From contig DCFC01000024.1 of NCBI GenBank assembly GCA_002314325.1, forward strand, positions 50,459-63,377: a DNA stretch of 12,919 nucleotides, read 5' to 3'. The notes under the pieces were generated by a model. It did no database searches and had not been told where the DNA came from. It saw only the letters and a program-made list of their open reading frames with translations. Numbering within the stretch: the first letter of the stretch is position 1; each line of letters starts with the position of its first letter. This document shows positions 5,987-12,915 of this stretch, piece after piece. Source of the stretch: Megamonas hypermegale (GTDB taxonomy: Bacteria; Bacillota; Negativicutes; Selenomonadales; Selenomonadaceae). The position numbers and the translations under genes were made by a program.

Positions 5987-8032
5987 ATGAAACAGCATGA
6001 TTTCATGAGCCATGAATTGAAGCTGCCTGAACTTACCATACGCGGTATGATTTTAGGTTTACTCATTACGATTGTATTTACGGCTTCAAACGTGTATCTG
6101 GGATTAAAAGTAGGTCTTACATTCTCGTCCGCTATCCCGGCTGCAATTATTTCCATGGCTATTTTGCGCATGTTCAAGGATTCCAATATTCTGGAAAACA
6201 ACCTTGTACAGACGCAGGCGTCGGCAGCAGGTACGCTTTCTGCTGTAATTTTCGTTATCCCGGGTCTGTTAATGATTGGTTACTGGCAGGGATTTCAGTT
6301 CTGGCAGACGCTTATGATTTGCGCTTGCGGCGGCTGTCTCGGCGTACTGTTCACTATTCCGCTCCGCCGTGCTATGGTAGTGAATACGGATTTGCCGTAT
6401 CCGGAAGGCCGGGCAGCGGCTGAAATTCTGAAAGTCGGCAGCGCCAGCGCGGAAGGAAAATCCGGCGTTTCCGGTATCAGAGATATCGTCAGTGGCGGTA
6501 TTATTGCGGCGCTTATCAATTTATTTTCCAGCGGGTTCGGTTATCTGTCTGGTTCCATGCTTTCATGGTTCAGCGTCGGCAAACAGGCCGTTACACTTTT
6601 ACCGCTCGGTTTCTCGCCGGCACTTCTGGGTGCAGGTTACTTAATCGGTCTCGCCAGCGGTATCGCCATGCTCGTCGGTATGATTGCTGCATGGTGCGGT
6701 TTTGTACCATACCTGATGTCTATTGCCGATATTCCTGCCGGTACAGAACTTTCTGATGCAGCGCAGAGTATCTGGTCGGCTAAAGTCCGCTTTATGGGTG
6801 CAGGTACGATGGGTATCGCGGCTATCTGGACTTTACTTACATTGATGAAACCGATTATGGACGGTATCAAAATGTCGATTAAAGCTGTGTCCGACGGTGG
6901 CAAGGTTGATGACAATCTGCATCGCATGGATACGGATATGACGCCGAAAAGTATCGGCATTGTGTTCCTGTTAATCATCATCGGTCTGGTAACGGTATTC
7001 TATTCGTTCCTGTCTGACGGTCATTTATCTACCGGTACAATGTGGCTGTATATTATTGTAGGTATTTTGGTAGCTGTTGCAATGGGCTTCTTCGTAGCTG
7101 CGGCCTGCGGTTATATGGCCGGTCTTATCGGTACTTCCTCCAGCCCGATTTCCGGTATCGGTATTCTGGGCATTATCGTTTCTTCCCTCGTTGTGCTTGC
7201 GCTCGGCGATTATGCAGGCATCTTCACTTCGCCGGAAGGAACTTTATTTGCGACGGCTTTTGCCATTTTCATCACGAGCGTTATTACAAGTATTGCAGCT
7301 ATTTCCAATGATAACTTGCAGGATTTAAAAACGGGTCTGCTCGTCGGTGCAACGCCTTGGAAACAGCAGGTGGCACTTTTAATTGGCTGTATCGCCGGTG
7401 CGGTGGCTATCGCTCCTGTATTAAATCTGCTCTATGAAGCGTACGGTTTCCCGGGTGCGTTCCCGCGTGAAGGCATGGACGAAAGCCAGGCGCTTTCCGC
7501 TCCGCAGGCAACGCTGATGACGACGATTGCCAGAGGTATTTTCAGCAGCAATATGGATTGGTCGTATATTTTCTACGGCGTTATCTTCGGTGTAATCATC
7601 ATTATCGTCGATGTGCTCTTAAAGAAAAATACGAAAAAATACAGCTTGCCGCCGCTTGCTGTCGGCATGGGTATTTATCTCCCGCCTGAACTGGAAATGC
7701 CGCTCGTTTTCGGTGCAGTGCTTTCCTATGTAATTCATATTTATCTGCGTAAACGTGCAGCAGTGCGCAGTCCACGCGATATTGAAGGCGATGTGGAAAA
7801 CTGCAACCGCCGCGGCGTGCTGTTTGCTTCCGGTCTGATTGTCGGTGAATCGCTCATGGGTGTTATCATGGCGGCTATCATCGTTATCTCCGTAACATCG
7901 GGCGGCGACGAATCACCGCTGCGCATGGTGGATGCAAGCTTCGGCAGTACGGCTGAATGGCTCGGTCTTGCGGTAAACATTCTGCTCATGGTAGAATTTG
8001 CCCGTCGTGTTATCACAGCTAAATTTAAATAA
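5987..8032 (+). CDS. OPT-family oligopeptide transporter
   Basis: A large polytopic inner-membrane protein of 681 aa, the usual size for bacterial OPT transporters (PF03169), which take up small peptides or metal chelates, probably with proton symport; the substrate here cannot be read from sequence. After a short cytoplasmic start, long hydrophobic helices run almost throughout, about 14-16 of them, beginning with LTIRGMILGLLITIVFTASN. Family-typical stretches include NVYLGLKVGLTFSSAIPAAI, LPYPEGRAAAEILKVG, GLIGTSSSPISGIGILG and LPPLAVGMGIYLPPELEMP. I chose the ATG at 5987: AAGGAG at 5972-5977 is 9 nt upstream, whereas the in-frame TTG at 5981 would be only 3 nt from it. It stands alone between two terminators with a long leader. 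Confidence 0.95.
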   Translation: MKQHDFMSHELKLPELTIRGMILGLLITIVFTASNVYLGLKVGLTFSSAIPAAIISMAILRMFKDSNILENNLVQTQASAAGTLSAVIFVIPGLLMIGYWQGFQFWQTLMICACGGCLGVLFTIPLRRAMVVNTDLPYPEGRAAAEILKVGSASAEGKSGVSGIRDIVSGGIIAALINLFSSGFGYLSGSMLSWFSVGKQAVTLLPLGFSPALLGAGYLIGLASGIAMLVGMIAAWCGFVPYLMSIADIPAGTELSDAAQSIWSAKVRFMGAGTMGIAAIWTLLTLMKPIMDGIKMSIKAVSDGGKVDDNLHRMDTDMTPKSIGIVFLLIIIGLVTVFYSFLSDGHLSTGTMWLYIIVGILVAVAMGFFVAAACGYMAGLIGTSSSPISGIGILGIIVSSLVVLALGDYAGIFTSPEGTLFATAFAIFITSVITSIAAISNDNLQDLKTGLLVGATPWKQQVALLIGCIAGAVAIAPVLNLLYEAYGFPGAFPREGMDESQALSAPQATLMTTIARGIFSSNMDWSYIFYGVIFGVIIIIVDVLLKKNTKKYSLPPLAVGMGIYLPPELEMPLVFGAVLSYVIHIYLRKRAAVRSPRDIEGDVENCNRRGVLFASGLIVGESLMGVIMAAIIVISVTSGGDESPLRMVDASFGSTAEWLGLAVNILLMVEFARRVITAKFK

Positions 8033-8047
8033 AATATAAATTAATAA

Positions 8048-8092
8048 AAAAGGTTCTATAATCCTGTTGGGGATTGTAGAACCTTTTCTTTT
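8048..8092 (+). terminator. Rho-independent terminator of the OPT gene
   Basis: AAAAGGTTCTATAATCC (8048-8064) pairs with GGATTGTAGAACCTTTT (8071-8087), 17 bp with one wobble and a 6-nt loop, ending in TTTTCTTTT. The A-run on the other side gives it some bidirectional character. Confidence 0.93.
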
Positions 8093-8119
8093 ACTATACG
8101 AAATGGTTTTTTGTATAAT
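8090..8119 (+). promoter_or_regulatory. Candidate promoter of a small RNA or leader
   Basis: TTTACT (8090-8095), 18-nt spacer, TATAAT (8114-8119) directly preceded by TTG. It begins just after the OPT terminator and points toward the terminator at 8227-8252. Confidence 0.5.
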
Positions 8120-8125
8120 GGGTAC

Positions 8126-8252
8126 ATAACTGCTTCTAAAAACATGATAATACGGGACACACAAACACTTTCCAACTGTCGCCAGTATAGGAAGGGCAAC
8201 GAAAATATTATAGTATGAAAAATATTCACTGTCATTTTGGCAGTGTTTTTTT
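8126..8252 (+). ncRNA. Candidate small RNA or cis-acting leader before the folate operon
   Basis: This interval runs from a predicted start about 7 nt after a TATAAT box to an intrinsic terminator, some 125 nt. In the middle, CTTTCC pairs with GGAAGG (one G-T wobble) and encloses ACTG-TCGC-CAGT, a nested stem-loop with an internal bulge, at roughly 8169-8197. I compared it by eye with THF, ZTP, preQ1, fluoride, guanidine and c-di-GMP riboswitch cores and saw no match. A 24-codon frame from ATG at 8144 has no ribosome binding site. It may be a free sRNA, or an attenuated leader if transcription sometimes reads through to the HD-folP-folBK genes. It may equally be ordinary spacer. Confidence 0.35.
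8227..8252 (+). terminator. Intrinsic terminator upstream of the folate operon
   Basis: CACTGTC (8227-8233), loop ATTTT, GGCAGTG (8239-8245) with one wobble, then seven T. No annotated gene ends here, because the OPT gene already has its own terminator, which is why the interval upstream is proposed to be transcribed. Confidence 0.75.
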
Positions 8253-8269
8253 ATTTTATTTGATATATA

Positions 8270-8278
8270 TGATATAAT
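8270..8278 (+). promoter_or_regulatory. Extended -10 promoter of the folate operon
   Basis: TGATATAAT (8270-8278) is a consensus extended -10 (TGn-TATAAT). The -35 area (TTATTT at 8251-8256) is poor. It lies between the terminator at 8227-8252 and the HD gene start, so the operon has a start point independent of the upstream RNA candidate. Confidence 0.6.
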
Positions 8279-8308
8279 CAGATGTAGACTTGGGAAAGGT
8301 TTTGAGTG

Positions 8309-8797
8309 ATGAAGAAAGATTGCAGGAATATTATTTTACATCATCCGGTGTTTAAACGGTGTTGTGAGGAGATAGAGAAAGAAGAAAAAGACAGGATTTT
8401 CTGCCGGCATGATATGGCGCATCTTCTGGATGTAGCGCGTTTGATGATGATTTTGAATGTGAAGGAAAAATTGCACATAGATGAAGATATAATTTATGCA
8501 ACGGCACTGCTGCATGATGTCGGCAGACATCTGCAGTACCGCTACGGTATCGGGCATGAAATATCGAGTGCGCTGATTGCGCCGGAGATTTTGCAAGACT
8601 GTAATTTCAGCAAAAAAGCGGAGCGGAAAATTTTAAGTGCGATATTGAAGCACAGGGATACGAAAACGCATAAGGAAAAGAATTTAAACGGGCTGTTGTA
8701 TCGTGCTGATAAGATGAGTCGGGCGTGTTTTTGCTGTAAGGCGGAAAAGTGGTGCAACTGGCCGCGCAATAAGAAAAATTTAATTATGCAGTATTAG
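8309..8797 (+). CDS. HD-domain putative metal-dependent phosphohydrolase of the folate operon
   Basis: A 162-residue cytoplasmic protein with a single HD domain. Likely metal ligands are His34/His38 (CRHDMAH), the His69-Asp70 pair in LLHDVGR, His83, His115 and Asp134 in RADKMSR. After the domain comes a cysteine cluster, CFCCKAEKWCNW (140-151), which I recall in HD proteins linked to folate genes in clostridia. HD proteins cleave phosphate esters of nucleotides and related compounds; the substrate here is unknown. I chose ATG at 8309 over the adjacent GTG at 8306 because AAAGG at 8295-8299 is 9 nt away. Its stop codon overlaps the folP Shine-Dalgarno, so the two are co-transcribed. The missing dihydroneopterin triphosphate dephosphorylation step is a possible role by context only. 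Confidence 0.85.
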   Translation: MKKDCRNIILHHPVFKRCCEEIEKEEKDRIFCRHDMAHLLDVARLMMILNVKEKLHIDEDIIYATALLHDVGRHLQYRYGIGHEISSALIAPEILQDCNFSKKAERKILSAILKHRDTKTHKEKNLNGLLYRADKMSRACFCCKAEKWCNWPRNKKNLIMQY

Positions 8798-8806
8798 GAG
8801 AAAGAT

Positions 8807-9631
8807 ATGCAGATAGGAACAAAAAATTTTGATGTAGAAAATTGCACTTATATTATGGGGATTTTGAATGTGACGCCGGATTCGTTTTCGGACGGCGGCA
8901 GGTTCAATTCATTGGACAGAGCAATGCAGCATGCTCAGCAGATGATTGATGAAGGCGTGGATATAATTGATGTGGGCGGTGAGTCGACGCGTCCCGGTTA
9001 TACGCTATTGAGCGATGAGGAAGAAATCAGCCGCATTGTGCCGGTTATCGAAAAATTGAAAGCGAATTTTGACGTGCCGGTGTCGCTTGATACGTACAAG
9101 GGAAAAGTGGCGCAGGCAGGTATTGCGGCGGGTGCTGATTTAATCAATGATATATGGGGTTTGAAGTACGACGATATTTTAGCGAAGGTCATTGCTGAAA
9201 ATGATGTTGCCTGCTGTTTAATGCACAATCGCGATAATACGGATTACGAGGATTTTCTGGCTGGTGTAATTGATGATATGCGCGAGACGGTGGAAATTGC
9301 CCGCAGTGCCGGCATTAAAGATGAAAAAATTATACTGGACCCGGGTATCGGCTTCGGTAAAACGTATGAACAGAATTTAATCATGCTCAACAACCTTAAT
9401 GTATTGGAAAAATTCGGCTATCCGCTGCTGCTCGGGGCTTCGCGTAAATCGGTCATCGGCAATGCGCTTAATCTGCCGGTCGGCGAGCGGCTGGAAGGAA
9501 CGATTGCTACGTCGGCTCTGGCGGTGATGAGTGGTTATGCTTTTGTGCGTGTACATGACGTAAAGGAAAACAAACGCGCGGTGAAAATGGCACTGGCTGT
9601 GCGCAACAGCGGAAGGAGATATAATTTTTAA
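8807..9631 (+). CDS. folP: Dihydropteroate synthase
   Basis: Condenses hydroxymethyl-dihydropterin pyrophosphate with p-aminobenzoate to dihydropteroate; the target of sulfonamides. The 274-residue TIM barrel shows all the classic elements: GILNVTPDSFSDGG at 18-31 (Asn21), the GGESTRPG loop at 57-64, Asp95 in SLDTYK, Asn114 in LINDIWG, LDPGIGFGKT at 177-186 (Asp178), the SRKS lysine at 214 and the RVHD motif at 248-251. GGAG sits 7 nt before the ATG. It lies 9 nt after the HD gene, and its stop codon shares a base with the folB-folK start (TAATG), so translation is probably coupled. Confidence 0.98.
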   Translation: MQIGTKNFDVENCTYIMGILNVTPDSFSDGGRFNSLDRAMQHAQQMIDEGVDIIDVGGESTRPGYTLLSDEEEISRIVPVIEKLKANFDVPVSLDTYKGKVAQAGIAAGADLINDIWGLKYDDILAKVIAENDVACCLMHNRDNTDYEDFLAGVIDDMRETVEIARSAGIKDEKIILDPGIGFGKTYEQNLIMLNNLNVLEKFGYPLLLGASRKSVIGNALNLPVGERLEGTIATSALAVMSGYAFVRVHDVKENKRAVKMALAVRNSGRRYNF

Positions 9632-10443
9632 TGGATATTATCAGAATTAATGAACTGGAAGTATATGCTTATCACGGCGTTTATGCCGACGAAAGGGAAA
9701 AGGGACAGTTTTTCTACGTTAACGCCGATTTGTACGTAGATACGCGCAAGGCAGGCATGACGGATGACCTCAACTATTCGGTTAATTACGGTACGGTATG
9801 TGAATTTATTGCCGATTTTATGAAGAACAATACGTACAATCTGATTGAAACGGCGGCGGAGCAGCTGGCGCAGGCGCTTTTGCTGGAGTTTAAGCCGGTG
9901 AAATCGCTTCTATTGGAAGTGCGCAAACCGTCAGCGCCGATTGCGTTGGAATTCGGCTCGGTTTCGGTGGAAATCGTGCGCGGCTGGCATGAGGCGTATA
10001 TAGCTTTCGGCTCGAATATGGGCGACAGAGAAAAATATATTGATGACGCTTTGGCGGCTGTCGGTAAGTTGCCGCAGATAGAGATTGAGGCGATATCGGA
10101 TAAAATCGTTACGGCTCCTTACGGCAATGTGGAGCAGGAGGATTTTCTCAACGGCGTGATTAAGGTGAAAACGCTGCTTCCGGCGGAGGAGCTGCTGCAA
10201 ATTCTGCAGCAGATTGAACAGCATGCGGGCAGAAAGCGCGAAGTTCACTGGGGACCGCGTACACTCGATTTGGATATTCTGTTTTATGATGATGAGATAA
10301 TAGCGACGGATAATCTCGTCGTGCCGCATCCGGATATGAAAAACCGCGAGTTCGTGCTGAAACCGCTCATGCAGATTGCACCGTACAAGGTTCATCCGGT
10401 GTATCATAAAACGATTAAGGATATGTATGATGAATTGAGATAA
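9631..10443 (+). CDS. folBK: Bifunctional dihydroneopterin aldolase / HPPK (FolB-FolK fusion)
   Basis: Two successive folate steps in one 270-residue polypeptide. Residues 1-118 are FolB, which splits dihydroneopterin to hydroxymethyl-dihydropterin: AYHGVYADE with Glu21, Tyr53, LIETAAEQLA with Glu73, and the catalytic lysine at 99 in VRKPSAPI. Residues 121-270 are FolK, which adds pyrophosphate from ATP: AYIAFGSNMGDR at 122-133, the WGPRTLDLDILFYDDE signature at 207-222 with magnesium-binding Asp213 and Asp215, and VPHPDMKNREFVLKPL. The fusion passes the product directly to FolP, encoded immediately upstream. GGAAGGAGAT lies ahead of the ATG, inside the end of folP. A bidirectional terminator follows. 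FolE and FolC are not in this window. Confidence 0.97.
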   Translation: MDIIRINELEVYAYHGVYADEREKGQFFYVNADLYVDTRKAGMTDDLNYSVNYGTVCEFIADFMKNNTYNLIETAAEQLAQALLLEFKPVKSLLLEVRKPSAPIALEFGSVSVEIVRGWHEAYIAFGSNMGDREKYIDDALAAVGKLPQIEIEAISDKIVTAPYGNVEQEDFLNGVIKVKTLLPAEELLQILQQIEQHAGRKREVHWGPRTLDLDILFYDDEIIATDNLVVPHPDMKNREFVLKPLMQIAPYKVHPVYHKTIKDMYDELR

Positions 10444-10446
10444 AAT

Positions 10447-10480
10447 AAAAACGGCGTAGTATAAAAACTACGTCGTTTTT
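10447..10480. terminator. Bidirectional terminator between the convergent folate and def-fmt operons
   Basis: AAAAACGGCGTAGT (10447-10460) pairs with ACTACGTCGTTTTT (10467-10480), 14 bp with one wobble and a 6-nt loop. Each strand ends in a run of T, and it lies 3 nt from each of the two facing stop codons (folBK at 10443, DUF116 at 10484). It therefore serves both units. Confidence 0.93.
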
Positions 10481-10483
10481 GCG

Positions 10484-11251
10484 TTACTTTATGAATTGTT
10501 TTATGGTCTGTTCGACAAGGTCGAGGTCAACTGTAGTGTTGTAACACGGTCCGTTGGGACGGATGTTCAGTACGCCTGCCGCCGGAAGCGGATAAACGTC
10601 CTGAATGCCGCTGGTGAGGTCGCGTTCGCAGGCGATGGCGAGCACCATTTTAGGATGAAGCTCTTTGGCGATTTTGCGGGCAAGCGTGCCGCCGGTAGCG
10701 ACGCGGAAATGAAAGCCGAGCCGTTCGGACATGGTGATAAGCGGGCCGATGGTACAGCGGTTGCAGCGTTTGCAGTTATTTATATTGTGCGTGATTTTAT
10801 GCGGGCAGGAAGCCAGCTGCAGACAGTGCGGCGAGATGACGAGCAGTTCGCCTGCTTTGACTTTGATTTTGCGGTGCGTGAGAATGTAATTGTTCAGAGC
10901 AATGAAAGAACGTTCGATTTCGCGGCGCGATATGCCGAAGATTTTTCCCCAGAAGACAATCAACGGAAATAAAGCGTTGATGAACTGAAAGATATATTTG
11001 TCGAGGAAGGAAAATACGGTGATATCGGCAAGGTTGAACAGCATATTGGCAATGAACAGACAGCTGACCGCCGCTGAAACGGCTGCTATGCCAAGCAGCA
11101 AATCGGCGACGACAGTCAGATTTAAGCTTATCAAGCGGGGATAGCAGAGCCAAAGCACGAGAAAGAGAAAAATCAGCACGCTTATGAGGCTCAAGGCGGC
11201 CAGTTGGATAAAAAGGCTTTTTTTCGTTGTTTTTAAAGTATCTGTGTTCAT
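10484..11251 (-). CDS. DUF116 family protein, membrane-anchored, cysteine-rich
   Basis: A 255-residue protein of unknown function. Two or three hydrophobic helices lie at about 14-38, 48-73 and 83-103, so it is membrane-anchored, with a soluble C-terminal domain from about 130. That domain has the DUF116 cysteine pattern: Cys143 and Cys149 in PHCLQLASCP, the cluster CKRCNRC at 160-166, Cys208 in AIACERDL and Cys236 in NGPCYN. Such spacing suggests a metal or iron-sulfur site, but no activity is known to me. From memory, DUF116 genes often follow fmt in clostridia and relatives, as here. I chose ATG at 11251 over the in-frame GTG at 11260 because GAGG is 8 nt upstream and the GTG overlaps it. 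It is last in the def-fmt unit. Confidence 0.88.
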   Translation of the reverse strand: MNTDTLKTTKKSLFIQLAALSLISVLIFLFLVLWLCYPRLISLNLTVVADLLLGIAAVSAAVSCLFIANMLFNLADITVFSFLDKYIFQFINALFPLIVFWGKIFGISRREIERSFIALNNYILTHRKIKVKAGELLVISPHCLQLASCPHKITHNINNCKRCNRCTIGPLITMSERLGFHFRVATGGTLARKIAKELHPKMVLAIACERDLTSGIQDVYPLPAAGVLNIRPNGPCYNTTVDLDLVEQTIKQFIK

Positions 11252-11274
11252 GCAGAGCACCTCTATATGAATAA

Positions 11275-11301
11275 AGCGAAAACAGCTGAACTATTTTCGC
11301 T
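11275..11301 (-). terminator. Weak hairpin between fmt and the DUF116 gene
   Basis: AGCGAAAA (11275-11282) and TTTTCGCT (11294-11301) form an 8-bp stem with an 11-nt loop. On the minus strand it is followed by only a short TTTATT. It may act as a partial terminator or a processing and stability hairpin within the operon, since the DUF116 gene has no clear promoter of its own. Confidence 0.4.
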
Positions 11302-11309
11302 AAATATTT

Positions 11310-12254
11310 TTAGATGAAACGGATATCGGCGGACAGTTCCTGACGATGACCGTTAATATAGGAAGCAGCCGGCATTTTCGCCTTATTCGGCGGCTGAATT
11401 TGCAGAAGTTCAATACAGCCGCTGCCGGTAGCGACGATAATGCTTTTTTTCGTAAGACCGACAATCTGTCCCGGTGCTTTATCGCCTGCAGCAGTATCGG
11501 ATATTTTTGTCTGCCATATTTTAAATTTTTTGCCGTTCAAAGTAGTGTAGGCAATTGGCCAGGAATTCAAACCGCGCACGAGGTTATGAATTTCGAGGGC
11601 AGATTTATTCCAGTCAATACGGCAGTTGTCGTTATTGAGCATTTTAGCATAGCATGACAGGCTGTCGTCCTGTTTTTGGCGGGATACGGTGCCGTTTTCG
11701 ATGGAACGGATGGTGTCAATCAGTAAATCAGCTCCCTGCACCATTAATTTGTCATGCAGCTCGGCCGTCGTCATGTCCGGTGTTATCGGTGTAGTCGCTT
11801 TTAAAATCATGTCGCCCGTATCAAGACCGGCGTCCATGTACATAGTAGTAACACCCGTTTCGCTGTCGCCGCCGATAATCGACCAGTGGATAGGAGCGGC
11901 ACCGCGCCAGCGCGGCAGGAGCGAAGCGTGAACGTTGATACAGCCGAATTTTGGAATATCGAGAATTTCCTGCGATAAAATCTGACCGAATGCAACAACA
12001 ATGATTAAATCAGGCTGCATTTGGCGCAGTTTTGCTGTAAATTCCGCCGTTTTTATTTTTTCCGGCTGGTAAACAGGCAGGTTATGTTCTTCAGCGTAGA
12101 TTTTTACGGGCGATTTGGCGAGATGCTGACCGCGCCCTTTCGGTCTGTCGGGCTGGGTTATTACAGCCGTTACATTATAGTTTTGGTGCAGTTTATCAAG
12201 ACAAGGCACAGCAAAATCAGGCGTGCCCATGAAAATTATATTGTTGATTTGCAT
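11310..12254 (-). CDS. fmt: Methionyl-tRNA formyltransferase
   Basis: Transfers a formyl group from 10-formyl-tetrahydrofolate to initiator Met-tRNA. The 314-residue protein has the family's normal length. Residues 1-205 are the formyltransferase domain: IIFMGTPDFAVPCL at 6-19, TQPDRPKGRG at 33-42, and the catalytic triad Asn107 and His109 in INVHASLLPRWRG with Asp145 in GLDTGDM. Residues 206-314 are the C-terminal tRNA-binding domain (ALEIHNLVRGLNSWPIAYT). GAGGT is 6 nt before the ATG. It follows def by 12 nt, the common def-fmt pairing in bacteria, and is co-transcribed with it. Confidence 0.98.
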   Translation of the reverse strand: MQINNIIFMGTPDFAVPCLDKLHQNYNVTAVITQPDRPKGRGQHLAKSPVKIYAEEHNLPVYQPEKIKTAEFTAKLRQMQPDLIIVVAFGQILSQEILDIPKFGCINVHASLLPRWRGAAPIHWSIIGGDSETGVTTMYMDAGLDTGDMILKATTPITPDMTTAELHDKLMVQGADLLIDTIRSIENGTVSRQKQDDSLSCYAKMLNNDNCRIDWNKSALEIHNLVRGLNSWPIAYTTLNGKKFKIWQTKISDTAAGDKAPGQIVGLTKKSIIVATGSGCIELLQIQPPNKAKMPAASYINGHRQELSADIRFI

Positions 12255-12266
12255 TTTTTACCTCGA

Positions 12267-12725
12267 TTATTTAGTGACTTTGCGCAGATTTTGAGCGATA
12301 TCAATGAACAGGCGGCCGTGCAGATGGTCGATTTCATGCTGCAGGCAGCGAGCCAAAAGTCCTGTTGCCGTGATACGGTGATTTTTGCCCTGGCGGTTCA
12401 GGTATTTTACGCTGACTTTGGCGGCGCGTTCTACATCGCCGTAAATCTCCGGCACGCTCAGGCAGCCTTCGGAGTCGGTTTCTGCGCCTTCCATGCGGAC
12501 GATTTCCGGATTGACGAGTTCGATAAGACCTTCGCCGACATCAATTACTACTACTTGAATAGACTCACCGACCTGCGGAGCGGCAAGACCGACGCCGTTG
12601 GCTTTATACATCGTTTCTGCCATATCGTCGAGCAAGGTGCGGATTTTTTTATCAATTCTTGCAACCGGCTGAGCCTGCTGTTTTAATACAACATCGCCGG
12701 CTTTTTTTATATCTAAAATAGCCAT
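12267..12725 (-). CDS. def: Peptide deformylase
   Basis: Removes the N-formyl group from new proteins and so undoes what Fmt adds. The 152-residue enzyme has the three signatures: GVGLAAPQVG at 44-53 (Gln51), EGCLSVP at 86-92 with metal ligand Cys88, and QHEIDHL at 129-135 with metal ligands His130 and His134 and catalytic Glu131. GGAGGT at 12734-12739 precedes the ATG by 8 nt. It is the first gene of the def-fmt-DUF116 operon and has a clear promoter at 12758-12785. Confidence 0.98.
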   Translation of the reverse strand: MAILDIKKAGDVVLKQQAQPVARIDKKIRTLLDDMAETMYKANGVGLAAPQVGESIQVVVIDVGEGLIELVNPEIVRMEGAETDSEGCLSVPEIYGDVERAAKVSVKYLNRQGKNHRITATGLLARCLQHEIDHLHGRLFIDIAQNLRKVTK

Positions 12726-12757
12726 TAAAAAATACCTCCATGTAATTTAATAAATAA

Positions 12758-12785
12758 ATTTTAGCATAAGTCGGTGTAAAATCAA
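12758..12785 (-). promoter_or_regulatory. Promoter of the def-fmt-DUF116 operon
   Basis: Minus strand: TTGATT (12780-12785), 16-nt spacer, TAAAAT (12758-12763) preceded by TATGC, an extended -10. Matches are 4 of 6 and 5 of 6. Confidence 0.65.
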
Positions 12786-12792
12786 AGATGAT

Positions 12793-12823
12793 ATTGGTTT
12801 TCTTTGTTTTTAAAGAAACCAAT
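12793..12823. repeat. Inverted repeat just upstream of the def promoter
   Basis: ATTGGTTTTCTTT (12793-12805) and AAAGAAACCAAT (12812-12823) pair as 12 bp with one bulged T and a 6-nt loop. It begins 8 nt upstream of the def -35. No T-tract follows on either strand, so an operator or an upstream-element role is more likely than termination. Confidence 0.5.
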
Positions 12824-12840
12824 TAAAAAAACTACCGTTT

Positions 12841-12915
12841 GGCATAATATATGTTAAAGATAAGCATTTAATAATTTATTTATATATTATGCCAGGCAAT
12901 TTTTCTTTGCTGGCA
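12841..12915 (+). repeat. Palindromic element at the window end, possibly related to copies A and B
   Basis: GGCATAATATAT (12841-12852) and ATATATTATGCC (12882-12893) are perfect 12-bp arms around a 29-nt AT-rich loop. A second hairpin overlaps it: TGCCAGGCAA (12890-12899) with TTGCTGGCA (12907-12915), one bulged G. The layout (GGC-capped AT-rich stem, loop of about 28 nt, then AGGC and a box ending CTGGCACAA) recalls copy A (AGGC, then CTAGCACAA). Loop sequences are not alike, so common origin is uncertain. Confidence 0.5.

Noticed and set aside
8144..8218. 24-codon open frame in the candidate RNA
   Set aside because: No Shine-Dalgarno before its ATG and no recognisable peptide; the length is expected by chance.
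8126..8252. ZTP or tetrahydrofolate riboswitch
   Set aside because: Short pieces such as GGGCA and CGCC are present but not in the conserved order or spacing of those riboswitches.
12021..12686. 221-codon plus-strand open frame opposite fmt and def
   Set aside because: It crosses two well-defined genes on the other strand and shows no domain; shadow frame.
12793..12823. Inverted repeat upstream of def as a terminator
   Set aside because: No T-run follows on either strand and no gene end is next to it inside the window.
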